Positions 48,140 through 57,097 of a stretch of 64,000 nucleotides of DNA are shown here, in pieces. The first letter of the stretch is position 1; each line of letters starts with the position of its first letter. The DNA is from Betaproteobacteria bacterium (GTDB taxonomy: Bacteria; Pseudomonadota; Gammaproteobacteria; Burkholderiales; Casimicrobiaceae), in contig JADIZG010000011.1 of assembly GCA_016704895.1 (NCBI GenBank), positions 1 through 64,000 on the forward strand, read 5' to 3'. The translations under genes and the position numbers were made by a program. The notes under the pieces were generated by a model, which did no database searches, was not told the DNA's origin, and saw only the letters and a program-made list of their open reading frames with translations.

Positions 48140-49141
48140 ATGACGACCCTGCCCACGACCATGCGCCACGTCGCGATGCGCGAGCCCGGCCCCCCCGACG
48201 TGCTCGGCATGGCCGAAGGACCGGTGCCGCAGCCGGGCGCCGGCGACGTGCTGATCCGCGTCCGCTACGCCGGCGTCAACCGCCCCGATTGCATCCAGCG
48301 CCTGGGCAACTATCCGCCGCCGCCCGGCGCGTCGCCGATCATCGGACTCGAGGTCGCCGGCACGGTCGCCGCAATCGGTGCGAACGTCGCGACGTGGCGC
48401 GTCGGCGACGAGGTCTGCGCGCTCACGCCCGGCGGCGGCTACGCGGAGTACTGCGTCGCGCCGGCGGGGCACTGCCTGCCGCCGCCGAAGGGCCTGTCGC
48501 TGCTCGAGGCGGCGAGCCTGCCGGAGAACGCGTTCACCGTCTGGCACAACGTGTTCGAGCGGGGAAAGCTCGCCGCGGGCGAGACGATCCTGATCCACGG
48601 CGGCACGAGCGGCATCGGCTACACGGCGATCCAGTACGCGAAGGCGTTCGGCGCGAAGGTGATCACGACGGTCGGCAACGACGACAAGGCGGCGTTCTGC
48701 AGGGGAATCGGCGCGGATCACGCGATCAACTACCGGACCGGGGACTTCGTGGCCGAGGTCGCGACGATCACCGGCAAGCGCGGCGTCGAACTGGTGCTCG
48801 ACATGGTGGGCGGCGACTACATCGCGAAGAACCTGCGCTGCCTCGCGATCGAGGGCCGGCTCGCCATCATCGCGTTCCTGCACGGCAGCAAGGCCGAGGT
48901 CGACTGGATGCCGATCATGCTGAAGCGGCTCACGGTGACCGGATCGACGATGCGCGCCAGCCCGGCCGAGCGGAAGGTCGGGATCGCCAACGCGCTGCGC
49001 GAGCGCGTGTGGCCGCTCTACGAGACCGGCCGCGCGAAGGCGGTGATCCACCGCGTGTTCCCGCTCGCGGAGGCGGCGGCGGCGCACGCGCTGATGGAGT
49101 CGTCGCAGCACGTCGGCAAGATCATGCTGGACCTGGGGTGA
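48140..49141 (+). CDS. NAD(P)H-quinone oxidoreductase (PIG3/QOR family, zinc-independent MDR)
   Basis: 333 aa. GroES-like N-terminal domain (VRYAGVNRPDCIQRLGNYPP), LLEAASLPENAFTVWHNVFE and a Rossmann NADPH fold (ETILIHGGTSGIGYTAIQYA KAFGAKV in sequence). Catalytic zinc ligands are lacking, as in QOR. It probably reduces quinones or reactive carbonyls. CATAAT (48128-48133) is a possible -10, implying a very short leader. Confidence 0.92.
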   Translation: MTTLPTTMRHVAMREPGPPDVLGMAEGPVPQPGAGDVLIRVRYAGVNRPDCIQRLGNYPPPPGASPIIGLEVAGTVAAIGANVATWRVGDEVCALTPGGGYAEYCVAPAGHCLPPPKGLSLLEAASLPENAFTVWHNVFERGKLAAGETILIHGGTSGIGYTAIQYAKAFGAKVITTVGNDDKAAFCRGIGADHAINYRTGDFVAEVATITGKRGVELVLDMVGGDYIAKNLRCLAIEGRLAIIAFLHGSKAEVDWMPIMLKRLTVTGSTMRASPAERKVGIANALRERVWPLYETGRAKAVIHRVFPLAEAAAAHALMESSQHVGKIMLDLG

Positions 49142-49157
49142 CCCTCTCCGCAATGCC

Positions 49158-49215
49158 GTCGGCCTGAAGGCCGACCCACAGGGCAGCGCGGGATCGTGGG
49201 TCGGGCTTCAGCCCG
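49158..49215. repeat. Two GTCGG-family REP-like palindromes
   Basis: Copies at 49158-49180 and 49196-49215, between convergent quinone oxidoreductase and GntR genes. Confidence 0.8.
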
Positions 49216-49242
49216 GGGCGGGTCGGCCGGCTACCGAGGCGG

Positions 49243-49953
49243 CTAGTCGAGAAAGTCGCAGTGCTTCTCGACGTAGGCGGCGAGGTCGAGCGAGTGCTGG
49301 CGCACGAGCCGCTCGGCGAGCTCGGTGTCGCGCTTCTCGAGCGCCTCGATGATGCGCATGTGGTCGACGATCGAGCGCGATGCGCGGTCGGCCTGCGAGA
49401 TCGTCATCCGCCGTATCGCCCGGACGTGGATGAACAGGTTCTCGAGCGTCTGGCCCATCAGGTTCGAGCCGGAGAGCCGGATGATCGCCTGGTGGAACGC
49501 GATGTTCGCGTCCGAGTACTCGTTGATGTGGTCGGACGGCACCGAAGTGCGGAACTCGTCGAACATCCTGCGCAGGCCGGCGATCTCCTCGTCCGAGGCG
49601 TTCGCGGTCGCGAGCCGCACGGCCATGCTCTCGATCGCCGCCCACATCTCGATCATCTCGACGATCTGGCGCTTGGTCTTGCGGACGATGAAGATGCCGC
49701 GGCGCGGAACCGTCCGCAGCAGGCCCTCCTGCTCGAGCAGCGTCATCGCCTCGCGGATCGGCGTCCGCGAGACCCCCAGCGAGAGCGACAGCTGGCGCTC
49801 GTCGAGCCGGACCTCGCCCTTGTGCGAGTAGATGTCGGCCTCGACGATCGCCTGCTTCAGCGCCGCGTAGGCCTGGTCGCGCAGGCTCGCGTTCGGGTTG
49901 ATCGGCTGGAGCGCCAGCGGGATCTTCGGGACGGCGGCCGTGCCGGTGGCCAT
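49243..49953 (-). CDS. GntR family regulator, FadR/FCD subfamily (oxalate regulator candidate)
   Basis: 236 aa. Winged helix at residues about 20-90 (LRDQAYAALKQAIVEADIYS, RLDERQLSLSLGVSRTPIRE AMTLLEQEGLL in sequence), then an all-helical FCD ligand domain (MRRMTISQADRASRSIVDH region, with His in DANIAFHQAIIRLSGSNLM and VDHMRIIEALEKRD that could bind a metal). FCD regulators sense small organic acids or acyl-CoAs. Placed head-to-head with oxc, and its operator core occurs in both promoters, so oxalate, oxalyl-CoA or formyl-CoA is the likely effector. Confidence 0.9.
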   Translation of the reverse strand: MATGTAAVPKIPLALQPINPNASLRDQAYAALKQAIVEADIYSHKGEVRLDERQLSLSLGVSRTPIREAMTLLEQEGLLRTVPRRGIFIVRKTKRQIVEMIEMWAAIESMAVRLATANASDEEIAGLRRMFDEFRTSVPSDHINEYSDANIAFHQAIIRLSGSNLMGQTLENLFIHVRAIRRMTISQADRASRSIVDHMRIIEALEKRDTELAERLVRQHSLDLAAYVEKHCDFLD

Positions 49954-50054
49954 GGCTTTCGGGACTCCCTCCTGGCGGGTGGCGCCGGGCGCTGCGATGG
50001 CGCGCCGGTCGTCCGTCGTGTCGACGCCTCCTCCATTGGAGACTGACCCGCCAC

Positions 50055-50085
50055 TTCGTATCTCATATATCAGAACTGCCGGCAA
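50055..50085 (-). promoter_or_regulatory. Promoter of the GntR gene with operator core
   Basis: On the minus strand TTGCCG (50085-50080) and, after 17 bases, a weak GATACG. The spacer contains CTGATATATGAG; on the plus strand this reads ATATATCA at 50065-50072, the same 8-mer as in the oxc promoter. Suggests autorepression. Confidence 0.5.
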
Positions 50086-50322
50086 GGGGCCAATTGAACG
50101 CCGCTTATCCGGGCGCCCGGGCGCGGCGAATCGAGCGTTCGTGCGATTGCCGACGCCAACGCGGTCCGGAAGTCCGGAAATGCCGAGGCGTTTCCGCCGC
50201 CGATGTCGCAGCGCGCAATCCGCTGTGCTCCCGGGCGTGACGCACGCCGGCGTCGATGCGCGGTTCACACGCGCGCCGCATTGCAGCATCAAAATGAGTC
50301 CAAAAAAGACCGTGCAAGAGCG

Positions 50323-50352
50323 TTGACAGCCGTCTGATATATCAAATACCTT
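50323..50352 (+). promoter_or_regulatory. Promoter/operator of the oxalate operon
   Basis: A perfect TTGACA -35 (50323-50328), an 18-base spacer and TACCTT as -10. The spacer carries the perfect palindrome TGATATATCA (50335-50344), a FadR/FCD-type GntR operator. The leader to the oxc ATG is about 310 bases; nothing but a possible small ORF and GC hairpins is visible in it, and 50086-50322 shows no gene. Confidence 0.65.
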
Positions 50353-50420
50353 ATCTCGAAACGAGAAGACCGGCGCCCGCCGAACGCGGGCTTCGGGACA
50401 ATCTGGAGGAGCTTCGGGAG

Positions 50421-50594
50421 ATGCGCCAGCAACCGAGCCCGGTCATGCCCGTCGGCGCCAGCCTGCGGGCGGTGGCGATCGGTAGCTGCCCTTCCGGCCC
50501 CTCCCTTGCGTTGCTCCCGCTCCGCGAACCTGCCGGATCGGACCGCATCACGCGCGACACCCCCCGGACCCTCTCCGGACCGAACAGGCTTTGA
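50421..50594 (+). CDS. Possible 57-aa leader ORF upstream of oxc
   Basis: ATG with GGAGG 11 bases and GGGAG directly upstream; reads MRQQPSPVMPVGASLRAVAI and ends SGPNRL. Rich in Pro, Ser, Arg and Leu, no known family. It lies in the transcribed leader 76 bases before oxc. It may be a leader peptide or chance. Confidence 0.3.
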   Translation: MRQQPSPVMPVGASLRAVAIGSCPSGPSLALLPLREPAGSDRITRDTPRTLSGPNRL

Positions 50595-50670
50595 TCCCCG
50601 GCAGCCCCAGCTTTGCGCCCGACCCGGGCGAGGAGGCCGCGCCGCCGGGCGTCCGACATCGGAGGAACGC

Positions 50671-52470
50671 ATGGACCAAGCGATGAGGGCCGCGGCGAAG
50701 CCCGCGCCGACCGCCGCCGGCGACGCGACGAGAGTCGCCGGCGAGGGCGAGGCCGGGCCCCAGTCCCGGGAAACCGACGGCTTCCAGCTCGTCATCGACG
50801 CGCTCAAGCTGAACGGGCTCGACACGATCTTCGGCCTGCCCGGCATCCCGATCACCGACCTCACGCGGCGCATGCAGGCCAACGGCATGCGCGTGATCTC
50901 GTTCCGGCACGAGCAGAACGCGGGCTACGCGGCGTCGATCGCCGGCTTCATGACCGGCAAGCCGGGCATCTGCCTCACGGTGTCCGCGCCGGGCTTCCTC
51001 AACGGCCTCACGGCGCTCGCGCACGCGACCACCAACTGCTTCCCGATGATCCTCATCAGCGGCTCGTCCGAGCGCGAGGTCGTCGACCTGCAGCAGGGCG
51101 ACTACGAGGAGATGGACCAGCTCGCGATCGCGCGGCCGCACGCCAAGGCGGCGTTCCGGGTCCTGCACGCCGAGGACATCGGCGTGGGCGTCGCGCGCGC
51201 GATCCGCGCCGCGGTCTCCGGCCGCCCGGGCGGCGTCTACCTCGACCTGCCGGCCAAGCTGTTCCCGCAGGCGATGGACGCGGAAGCGGGCAGGCAGTCG
51301 CTGATCAAGGTCGTCGACCCGGCGCCGCGCCAGATCCCGGCGCCGGACGCCGTGAAGCGCGCCGTCGACCTGCTCCGCAGCGCGAAGCGCCCGCTCATCG
51401 TCCTCGGCAAGGGCGCCGCGTACGCGCAGGCCGACGCCGACATCCGCGCGCTGGTCGAGCGCACCGGCATCCCGTACCTGCCCATGTCGATGGCCAAGGG
51501 CCTGTTGCCGGACACGCACGAGCAGTCGGCCTCCGCGGCGCGCTCGTACGTGCTGCCCGAGGCGGACGTCGTGATGATGATCGGCGCGCGCCTCAACTGG
51601 CTGCTCTCGCACGGCAAGGGCAAGACCTGGGGCGGCGCGACCTCGAAGTCGTGGGGCGGCCAGCGGTTCGTGCAGATCGACATCTCGCCGCAGGAGGCCG
51701 ACAGCAACGTCCGCATCGACGCGCCGGTCGTCGGCGACATCGGCTCGTGCGTGTCGGCGATGCTCGCCGCGATCGGCACGGGCTTCCCGAAGCCGCCGGC
51801 CGAGTGGCTCGACGCCATCGCGGAGCGCAGGACGAAGAACGTCGCGAAGATGGCCGAGTCGCTCGCGAAGAACCCGGTGCCGATGAACTACCACAGCGCG
51901 CTCGGCGTCGTGCGCGACATCGTCAGGGCGAATCCGGACGCCTTCCTCGTCAACGAGGGCGCCAACGCGCTCGACCACACGCGCGCCGTCGTCGACATGT
52001 TCAAGCCGCGCAAGCGCCTGGACGTCGGCACGTGGGGCGTCATGGGCATCGGCATGGGCTACTCGGTCGCGGCGGCCGTCGTGGGCGGCCAGCAGGTGAT
52101 CGCGGTCGAAGGCGACAGCGCCTTCGGCTTCTCCGGCATGGAATGCGAGACGATCTGCCGTTACGGCCTGCCCGTCTGCGTCGTGATCCTCAACAACAAC
52201 GGAGTCTACCGGGGCGACGAGGTGAACCCGACCGGCGGGCGCGATCCGTCGCCGCTCGTGTTCGTCAAGGGCGCGCGCTACGAGAAGCTGATGGAGGCGT
52301 TCGGCGGCGTGGGCGTGATGGCCGCGACGCCGGCCGAGCTGCGAAGCGCGATGGAGGAAGCGATCCGCTCGCGCAAGCCCACGCTGATCAACGCGGTCAT
52401 CGACGAGAAGGCGGGCACGGAGAGCGGCCGCATCACGAGCCTCAATCCTTCCGCGAAGAAGAAACAGTGA
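50671..52470 (+). CDS. oxc: Oxalyl-CoA decarboxylase
   Basis: 599 aa, about 30 longer than the Oxalobacter enzyme (568) because of an Ala-rich N-terminal extension. ThDP enzyme converting oxalyl-CoA to formyl-CoA and CO2. The ThDP-activating Glu81 is in FRHEQNAGYAASIAGFMTGK; CLTVSAPGFLNGLTALAHAT is a family signature; the C-terminal ThDP/Mg motif is EGDSAFGFSGMECETICRYG ending at NNNGVYRGDE. CGGAGGAACGC before the ATG is a strong ribosome-binding site. First structural gene of the oxalate operon. Confidence 0.96.
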   Translation: MDQAMRAAAKPAPTAAGDATRVAGEGEAGPQSRETDGFQLVIDALKLNGLDTIFGLPGIPITDLTRRMQANGMRVISFRHEQNAGYAASIAGFMTGKPGICLTVSAPGFLNGLTALAHATTNCFPMILISGSSEREVVDLQQGDYEEMDQLAIARPHAKAAFRVLHAEDIGVGVARAIRAAVSGRPGGVYLDLPAKLFPQAMDAEAGRQSLIKVVDPAPRQIPAPDAVKRAVDLLRSAKRPLIVLGKGAAYAQADADIRALVERTGIPYLPMSMAKGLLPDTHEQSASAARSYVLPEADVVMMIGARLNWLLSHGKGKTWGGATSKSWGGQRFVQIDISPQEADSNVRIDAPVVGDIGSCVSAMLAAIGTGFPKPPAEWLDAIAERRTKNVAKMAESLAKNPVPMNYHSALGVVRDIVRANPDAFLVNEGANALDHTRAVVDMFKPRKRLDVGTWGVMGIGMGYSVAAAVVGGQQVIAVEGDSAFGFSGMECETICRYGLPVCVVILNNNGVYRGDEVNPTGGRDPSPLVFVKGARYEKLMEAFGGVGVMAATPAELRSAMEEAIRSRKPTLINAVIDEKAGTESGRITSLNPSAKKKQ

Positions 52471-52508
52471 TCGCGCGCCGCGTTCGAGCGTCGCCGGTCG
52501 GGCGATTT

Positions 52509-52529
52509 CCCGCCACCACCGTTGGCGGG
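52509..52529 (+). other. Intercistronic hairpin between oxc and frc
   Basis: CCCGCCA, seven-base loop, TGGCGGG, a perfect 7-bp stem with no T-run after it. It may stabilise the oxc message or tune the oxc:frc ratio. Confidence 0.45.
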
Positions 52530-52556
52530 ATCAACGGCAATGCATAGGGGAAACTG

Positions 52557-53804
52557 ATGGGCAAGGCACTGGATGGTGTGCGCATCCTCGATTTCACGCA
52601 CGTGCAGTCGGGGCCGACGTGCACGCAACTGCTCGCCTGGATGGGCGCCGACGTGATCAAGATCGAGCGCGCGGGCGAGGGCGACATCACGCGCGGGCAG
52701 CTGCGCGACATCCCGAACGTGGACAGCCTCTACTTCACGATGCTGAACCACAACAAGCGCTCGATCACCGTCGACGCGAAGAACCCCAGGGGCAAGGCGG
52801 TGATCGAGGCGCTCGTGAAGCACTGCGACGTGCTGGTCGAGAACTTCGCGCCCGGCGCGCTCGACCGGATGGGCTTCACCTGGGAGCGCATCCAGGAGCT
52901 CAACCCCCGCATGATCGTCGCGTCGGTCAAGGGCTTCGGCCCGGGTCCGTACGAGGACTGCAAGGTCTACGAGAACGTCGCGCAGTGCGCCGGCGGCGCC
53001 GCGTCGACGACCGGCTTCGACGACGGTCCGCCGCTCGTCACCGGGGCGCAGATCGGCGACTCGGGCACGGGGCTGCACCTCGCGCTCGGCATCGTCGCGG
53101 CGCTCTACCAGCGCAAGACGACCGGGCGCGGCCAGAAGGTGCTGGCCGCGATGCAGGACGGCGTGCTGAACCTGTGCCGCGTCAAGCTGCGCGACCAGCA
53201 GCGCCTCGACCGGACCCACGTGATGGAGGAGTACCCGCAGTACCCGAACGGCACGTTCGGCGACGCGGTGCCGCGCGCCGGCAACGCGTCGGGCGGCGGC
53301 CAGCCGGGCTGGATCCTCAAGTGCAAGGGCTGGGAGACCGACCCGAACGCGTACATCTACTTCATCACGCAGGCGCCGGTCTGGAAGGACATCTGCGAGG
53401 TCATCGGACGCCAGGAGTGGCTCACGGACCCCCGCTACGCGACGCCGAAGGCGCGCCTGCCGCACCTGATGGAGATCTTCGGCGAGATCGAGAAGTGGAC
53501 GAAGACGAAGACGAAGTTCGAGGCGATGGACATCCTCAACAAGCACGACATCCCGTGCGGGCCGATCCTGTCGATGAAGGAGATCGCCGAGGAGCCGTCG
53601 CTGCGCGCGACCGGGACCGTCGTCGAGGTCGACCATCCGACGCGGGGCAAGTACCTGACCGTGGGCAACCCGATCAAGATGTCCGACAGCCCGACCGAGG
53701 TGAAGCGCTCGCCGCTCCTGGGCGAACACACCGACGAGGTGATGGCGGAGCTGGGTTACGGCGCCGCGGACATCGCGGCGCTGCGCGCCGAAAAAGTGAT
53801 CTGA
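52557..53804 (+). CDS. frc: Formyl-CoA:oxalate CoA-transferase
   Basis: 415 aa class III CoA-transferase. Moves CoA from formyl-CoA to oxalate, giving formate and the oxalyl-CoA used by Oxc. Catalytic Asp168 is in VTGAQIGDSGTGLHLALGIV, and the glycine loop GNASGGGQPGWILKCKG is present, both as in Oxalobacter Frc. N-terminal LDGVRILDFTHVQSGPTCTQ and CDVLVENFAPGALDRMGF confirm the family. 86 bases after oxc; GGGGAAAC precedes the ATG. Confidence 0.96.
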   Translation: MGKALDGVRILDFTHVQSGPTCTQLLAWMGADVIKIERAGEGDITRGQLRDIPNVDSLYFTMLNHNKRSITVDAKNPRGKAVIEALVKHCDVLVENFAPGALDRMGFTWERIQELNPRMIVASVKGFGPGPYEDCKVYENVAQCAGGAASTTGFDDGPPLVTGAQIGDSGTGLHLALGIVAALYQRKTTGRGQKVLAAMQDGVLNLCRVKLRDQQRLDRTHVMEEYPQYPNGTFGDAVPRAGNASGGGQPGWILKCKGWETDPNAYIYFITQAPVWKDICEVIGRQEWLTDPRYATPKARLPHLMEIFGEIEKWTKTKTKFEAMDILNKHDIPCGPILSMKEIAEEPSLRATGTVVEVDHPTRGKYLTVGNPIKMSDSPTEVKRSPLLGEHTDEVMAELGYGAADIAALRAEKVI

Positions 53805-53841
53805 CGTACCTGCCGCATCCGACGCAAACCACGAGGCAACC

Positions 53842-55971
53842 ATGGCGAACGACAAGAAGACAGTCCGGAAGATCATCGACGCCGTCAAGGCCTCCGGCCG
53901 GACGTCGCTGACCGCGCCCGAAGGCAAGCAGGTGTGCGACGCCTACGGCATTCCGGTGCCGAAGGAAGGCGTGGCTTCCACGGCCGCGGCGGCGGCGAAG
54001 CTCGCCTCCGGCATGGGCTATCCGGTCGTGCTCAAGATCGTCTCGCCGGACATCAGCCACAAGACCGACGCGGGCGGCGTGCTGGTCGGCATGAAGAGCG
54101 CGGCGGAAGTGAAGGCCGGCTTCGCGAAGATCCTGGCCAACGCGAAGAAGTACAACAGGAAGGCGCAGATCCTCGGCGTGCAGGTCCAGCAGATGGTGGG
54201 CGGCGGGCAGGAGGTGATCATCGGCGCCGTCACCGACCCGTCGTTCGGCAAGCTCGTCGCGTTCGGCCTGGGCGGCGTGCTGGTCGAGGTGATGAAGGAC
54301 ATCACGTTCCGGCTGGCGCCCGCGACGAAGGACGACGCGCTGTCGATGCTCGACGGCATCGCCGCCGCCGAGATGCTGAAGGGCGTGCGGGGCGCCGACC
54401 CGGTCAACCGCACGGCGCTCGCCGCGGTGATCCGCAACGTGTCGCAGCTCGTCGCCGACTTCCCCGAGATCGCCGAGATGGACCTCAACCCGGTGTTCGC
54501 GTCGAAGGCCGGCGCGATCGCCGCCGACGTGCGCATCGTCTGCGACTTCAACCCGCCGCCGGCGCGCTACCGCCCGAAGCACGACGACATCGTGCGCGAC
54601 ATGAACCGGATCATGAAGCCGGACGCCGTCGCGGTGATCGGCGCGTCGGGCGAGGCCGGCAAGATCGGCAACTCGGTGATGAAGAACCTGATCAACGGCG
54701 GCTACAAGGGGAAGATCTACCCGATCAACCCGTCGGCCGACGAGATCATGGGGCTCAAGGCGTACAAGAGCGTGAAGGACGTCCCGGGCCCCGTCGACGT
54801 CGCCGTGTTCGCGATTCCCGCCAAGTTCGTCGCGGCGGCGCTGGTGGAATGCGGCGAGAAGAAGGTTCCCGGCGCCGTGCTGATCCCCTCGGGCTTCGCC
54901 GAGACCGGCAACCACGAGGGCCAGAAGGAGATCCAGGACATCGGCCGCAAGTACGGCGTGCGGCTGATGGGCCCGAACATCTACGGCTTCTACTACACGT
55001 GGAAGAACCTCTGCGCGACGTTCTGCACGGCCTACGACGTCAAGGGCCACGCGGCGCTGTCGTCGCAGTCGGGCGGCATCGGGATGGCGATCATCGGATT
55101 CTCGCGCTCGGCGAAGATGGGCGTCTCGGCGATCGTGGGCCTGGGCAACAAGTCGGACATCGACGAGGACGATCTGCTCACGTTCTTCGAGCAGGACGAC
55201 AACACGCACATCATCGCGCAGCACTGCGAGGACCTGAAGGACGGCCGCGCGTTCGCCGAGGTCGCGAAGCGCGTGTCGAAGAAGAAGCCGATCGTGATGC
55301 TCAAGGCCGGGCGCACGAGCATGGGCGCGCGGGCGGCGAGCTCGCACACCGGCGCGCTCGCCGGCAACGACAGGATCTACGACGACGTGCTGCGCCAGTC
55401 GGGCGTGATCCGCGCGAAGGCGCTGCGCGAGATGCTCGAGTACGCGCGCGCGATTCCGGTGCTGCCGACGCCGAAGGGCGAGAACGCCGTCATCATCACC
55501 GGCGCGGGCGGGTCCGGCGTGCTGCTGTCCGACGCCTGCGTCGACAACGGGATCAGGCTGATGGCGATGCCGCCCGACCTCGACGCGGCGTTCCGCAAGT
55601 TCATCCCGCCGTTCGGCGCCGCGGGCAACCCGGTCGACATCACCGGCGGCGAGCCGCCGAAGACCTACCAGAACACGATCCGGCTGGGCCTCGAGGATCC
55701 GCGCATCCACTCGCTGATCCTGGGCTACTGGCACACGATCGTGACGCCGCCGATGGTGTTCGCGAAGCTGGTCGTCGAGGTCGTCGACGAGATGAAGGCG
55801 AAGGGCATCCACAAGCCGATCGTCGTCTCGCTGGCGGGCGACGTCCAGGTCGAGGAAGCGGCCGAACATCTGTTCGATCATGGCATCCCGGCGTATCCGT
55901 ACTCGACGGAGATGCCGGTGATGGTGCTGGGGGCGAAGTACAAGTGGGCCCGGGGCGCGGGCCTGATCTGA
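53842..55971 (+). CDS. NDP-forming acyl-CoA synthetase, ATP-grasp first (oxalate-operon acyl-CoA ligase)
   Basis: 709 aa. ATP-grasp (beta) domain first (YGIPVPKEGVASTAAAAAKL, VVLKIVSPDISHKTDAGGVL, residues about 20-230), then a CoA-binding Rossmann domain (VAVIGASGEAGKIGNSVMKN, from about 265) and a succinyl-CoA-ligase-like domain with phospho-His502 (SSHTGALAGND). This is the reverse of the alpha-beta order of Pat-like and archaeal Acd enzymes. It makes acyl-CoA with ADP formation. Between frc and the transporter it could prime the cycle by making oxalyl-CoA or formyl-CoA; the substrate is not shown by the sequence. Confidence 0.85.
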   Translation: MANDKKTVRKIIDAVKASGRTSLTAPEGKQVCDAYGIPVPKEGVASTAAAAAKLASGMGYPVVLKIVSPDISHKTDAGGVLVGMKSAAEVKAGFAKILANAKKYNRKAQILGVQVQQMVGGGQEVIIGAVTDPSFGKLVAFGLGGVLVEVMKDITFRLAPATKDDALSMLDGIAAAEMLKGVRGADPVNRTALAAVIRNVSQLVADFPEIAEMDLNPVFASKAGAIAADVRIVCDFNPPPARYRPKHDDIVRDMNRIMKPDAVAVIGASGEAGKIGNSVMKNLINGGYKGKIYPINPSADEIMGLKAYKSVKDVPGPVDVAVFAIPAKFVAAALVECGEKKVPGAVLIPSGFAETGNHEGQKEIQDIGRKYGVRLMGPNIYGFYYTWKNLCATFCTAYDVKGHAALSSQSGGIGMAIIGFSRSAKMGVSAIVGLGNKSDIDEDDLLTFFEQDDNTHIIAQHCEDLKDGRAFAEVAKRVSKKKPIVMLKAGRTSMGARAASSHTGALAGNDRIYDDVLRQSGVIRAKALREMLEYARAIPVLPTPKGENAVIITGAGGSGVLLSDACVDNGIRLMAMPPDLDAAFRKFIPPFGAAGNPVDITGGEPPKTYQNTIRLGLEDPRIHSLILGYWHTIVTPPMVFAKLVVEVVDEMKAKGIHKPIVVSLAGDVQVEEAAEHLFDHGIPAYPYSTEMPVMVLGAKYKWARGAGLI

Positions 55972-56087
55972 CCGAGGTCTACGCCGGAGCGCCGCGATGC
56001 GTTAAGTTCCTGCCGTACCCGCCCGACGCGGACTGCGCTCCGACGAGCCCGCGCGGGCGGCCGATGCCCGAAACCCAAGGAGGAGCA

Positions 56088-57095
56088 ATGAATCGCAAAA
56101 TCTTTCGCAAGGCCGCGCTCGCGGCCGCGCTCGCCGCGGGCGTCTTCGCCGCGCAGGCCCCCGCCTACGCGTGGGAGCCGACCAAGCCGGTCGAGTTCAT
56201 CGTGCCCGCCGGCACCGGCGGTGGTGCCGACCAGATGGCGCGCTTCCTGCAGGGCGTCGTCGCCAAGCACAACCTGATGAAGCAGCCGTTCGTCGTCGTC
56301 AACAAGTCGGGCGGCGCCGGCGCCGAGGGCTTCCTCGACGTCAAGAACGCGAAGGGCGAGCCGCACAAGGTCATCATCACGCTGTCGAACCTGTTCACGA
56401 CGCCGCTCGCCACGGGCGTTCCGTTCAACTGGAAGGACCTGACGCCGGTCGCGATGCTCGCGCTCGACGAGTTCGTGCTGTGGGTCAACGCCGAGGCGCC
56501 CTACAAGACCGCGGCCGACTACGTGAACGCGCTCAAGGCCGGCAACGCCGGCCAGTACAAGATGGCGGGCACCGGGTCGAAGCAGGAAGACCAGATCATC
56601 ACGGTCGCCCTCGAGAAGACGGTCGGCAAGAAGATGACCTACGTGCCGTTCAAGGGCGGCGGCGACGTGGCGGTCCAGCTCGTGGGCAAGCACGTCGACT
56701 CGACGGTCAACAATCCGATCGAGGCGATCGCGCACTGGCGCTCCGGCGCGCTGCGGCCGCTGTGCGTGTTCGACGGCAAGCCGATGCCCTACCCGACCAA
56801 GGTCACGGCCACGATGTCGTGGCAGGACATCCCGACCTGCAAGTCCGCGGGCCTCGACGTCGAGTACGTGATGCTGCGCGGCATCTTCATGCCCGCCGGC
56901 GTCGGCCAGGACGTGGTCGACTTCTACATCGACCTGTTCAAGAAGGTCCGCGAGCTGCCCGAGTGGAAGAAGTACACGGAAGACGCGGCGTTCAACACGA
57001 CCTTCATGACCGGCAAGGACTACGTCGAGTGGGTGACGAAGGCCGAGGCGACGCACCGCCAGCTGATGCAGGAAGCCGGGTTCCTGGCCAAATAG
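56088..57095 (+). CDS. tctC: Tripartite tricarboxylate transporter, solute-binding protein (TctC family)
   Basis: 335 aa periplasmic protein with a signal peptide (AALAAALAAGVFAAQAPAYA). Bug/TctC features: KPVEFIVPAGTGGGADQMAR with the Gly-rich carboxylate-binding loop, FVVVNKSGGAGAEGFLDVKN, YVPFKGGGDVAVQLVGKHVD. Binds a carboxylate and hands it to TctA/TctB. AAGGAGGAGC precedes the ATG. In this operon oxalate is the most economical ligand, but the family binds many substrates. Confidence 0.93.
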   Translation: MNRKIFRKAALAAALAAGVFAAQAPAYAWEPTKPVEFIVPAGTGGGADQMARFLQGVVAKHNLMKQPFVVVNKSGGAGAEGFLDVKNAKGEPHKVIITLSNLFTTPLATGVPFNWKDLTPVAMLALDEFVLWVNAEAPYKTAADYVNALKAGNAGQYKMAGTGSKQEDQIITVALEKTVGKKMTYVPFKGGGDVAVQLVGKHVDSTVNNPIEAIAHWRSGALRPLCVFDGKPMPYPTKVTATMSWQDIPTCKSAGLDVEYVMLRGIFMPAGVGQDVVDFYIDLFKKVRELPEWKKYTEDAAFNTTFMTGKDYVEWVTKAEATHRQLMQEAGFLAK

Positions 57096-57097
57096 GC

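Noticed and set aside
53934..56080. Long plus-strand frame overlapping the acyl-CoA synthetase
   Set aside because: Extremely Arg/Gly-rich shadow of the real frame; only its last part (from 56088) is the genuine TctC protein.
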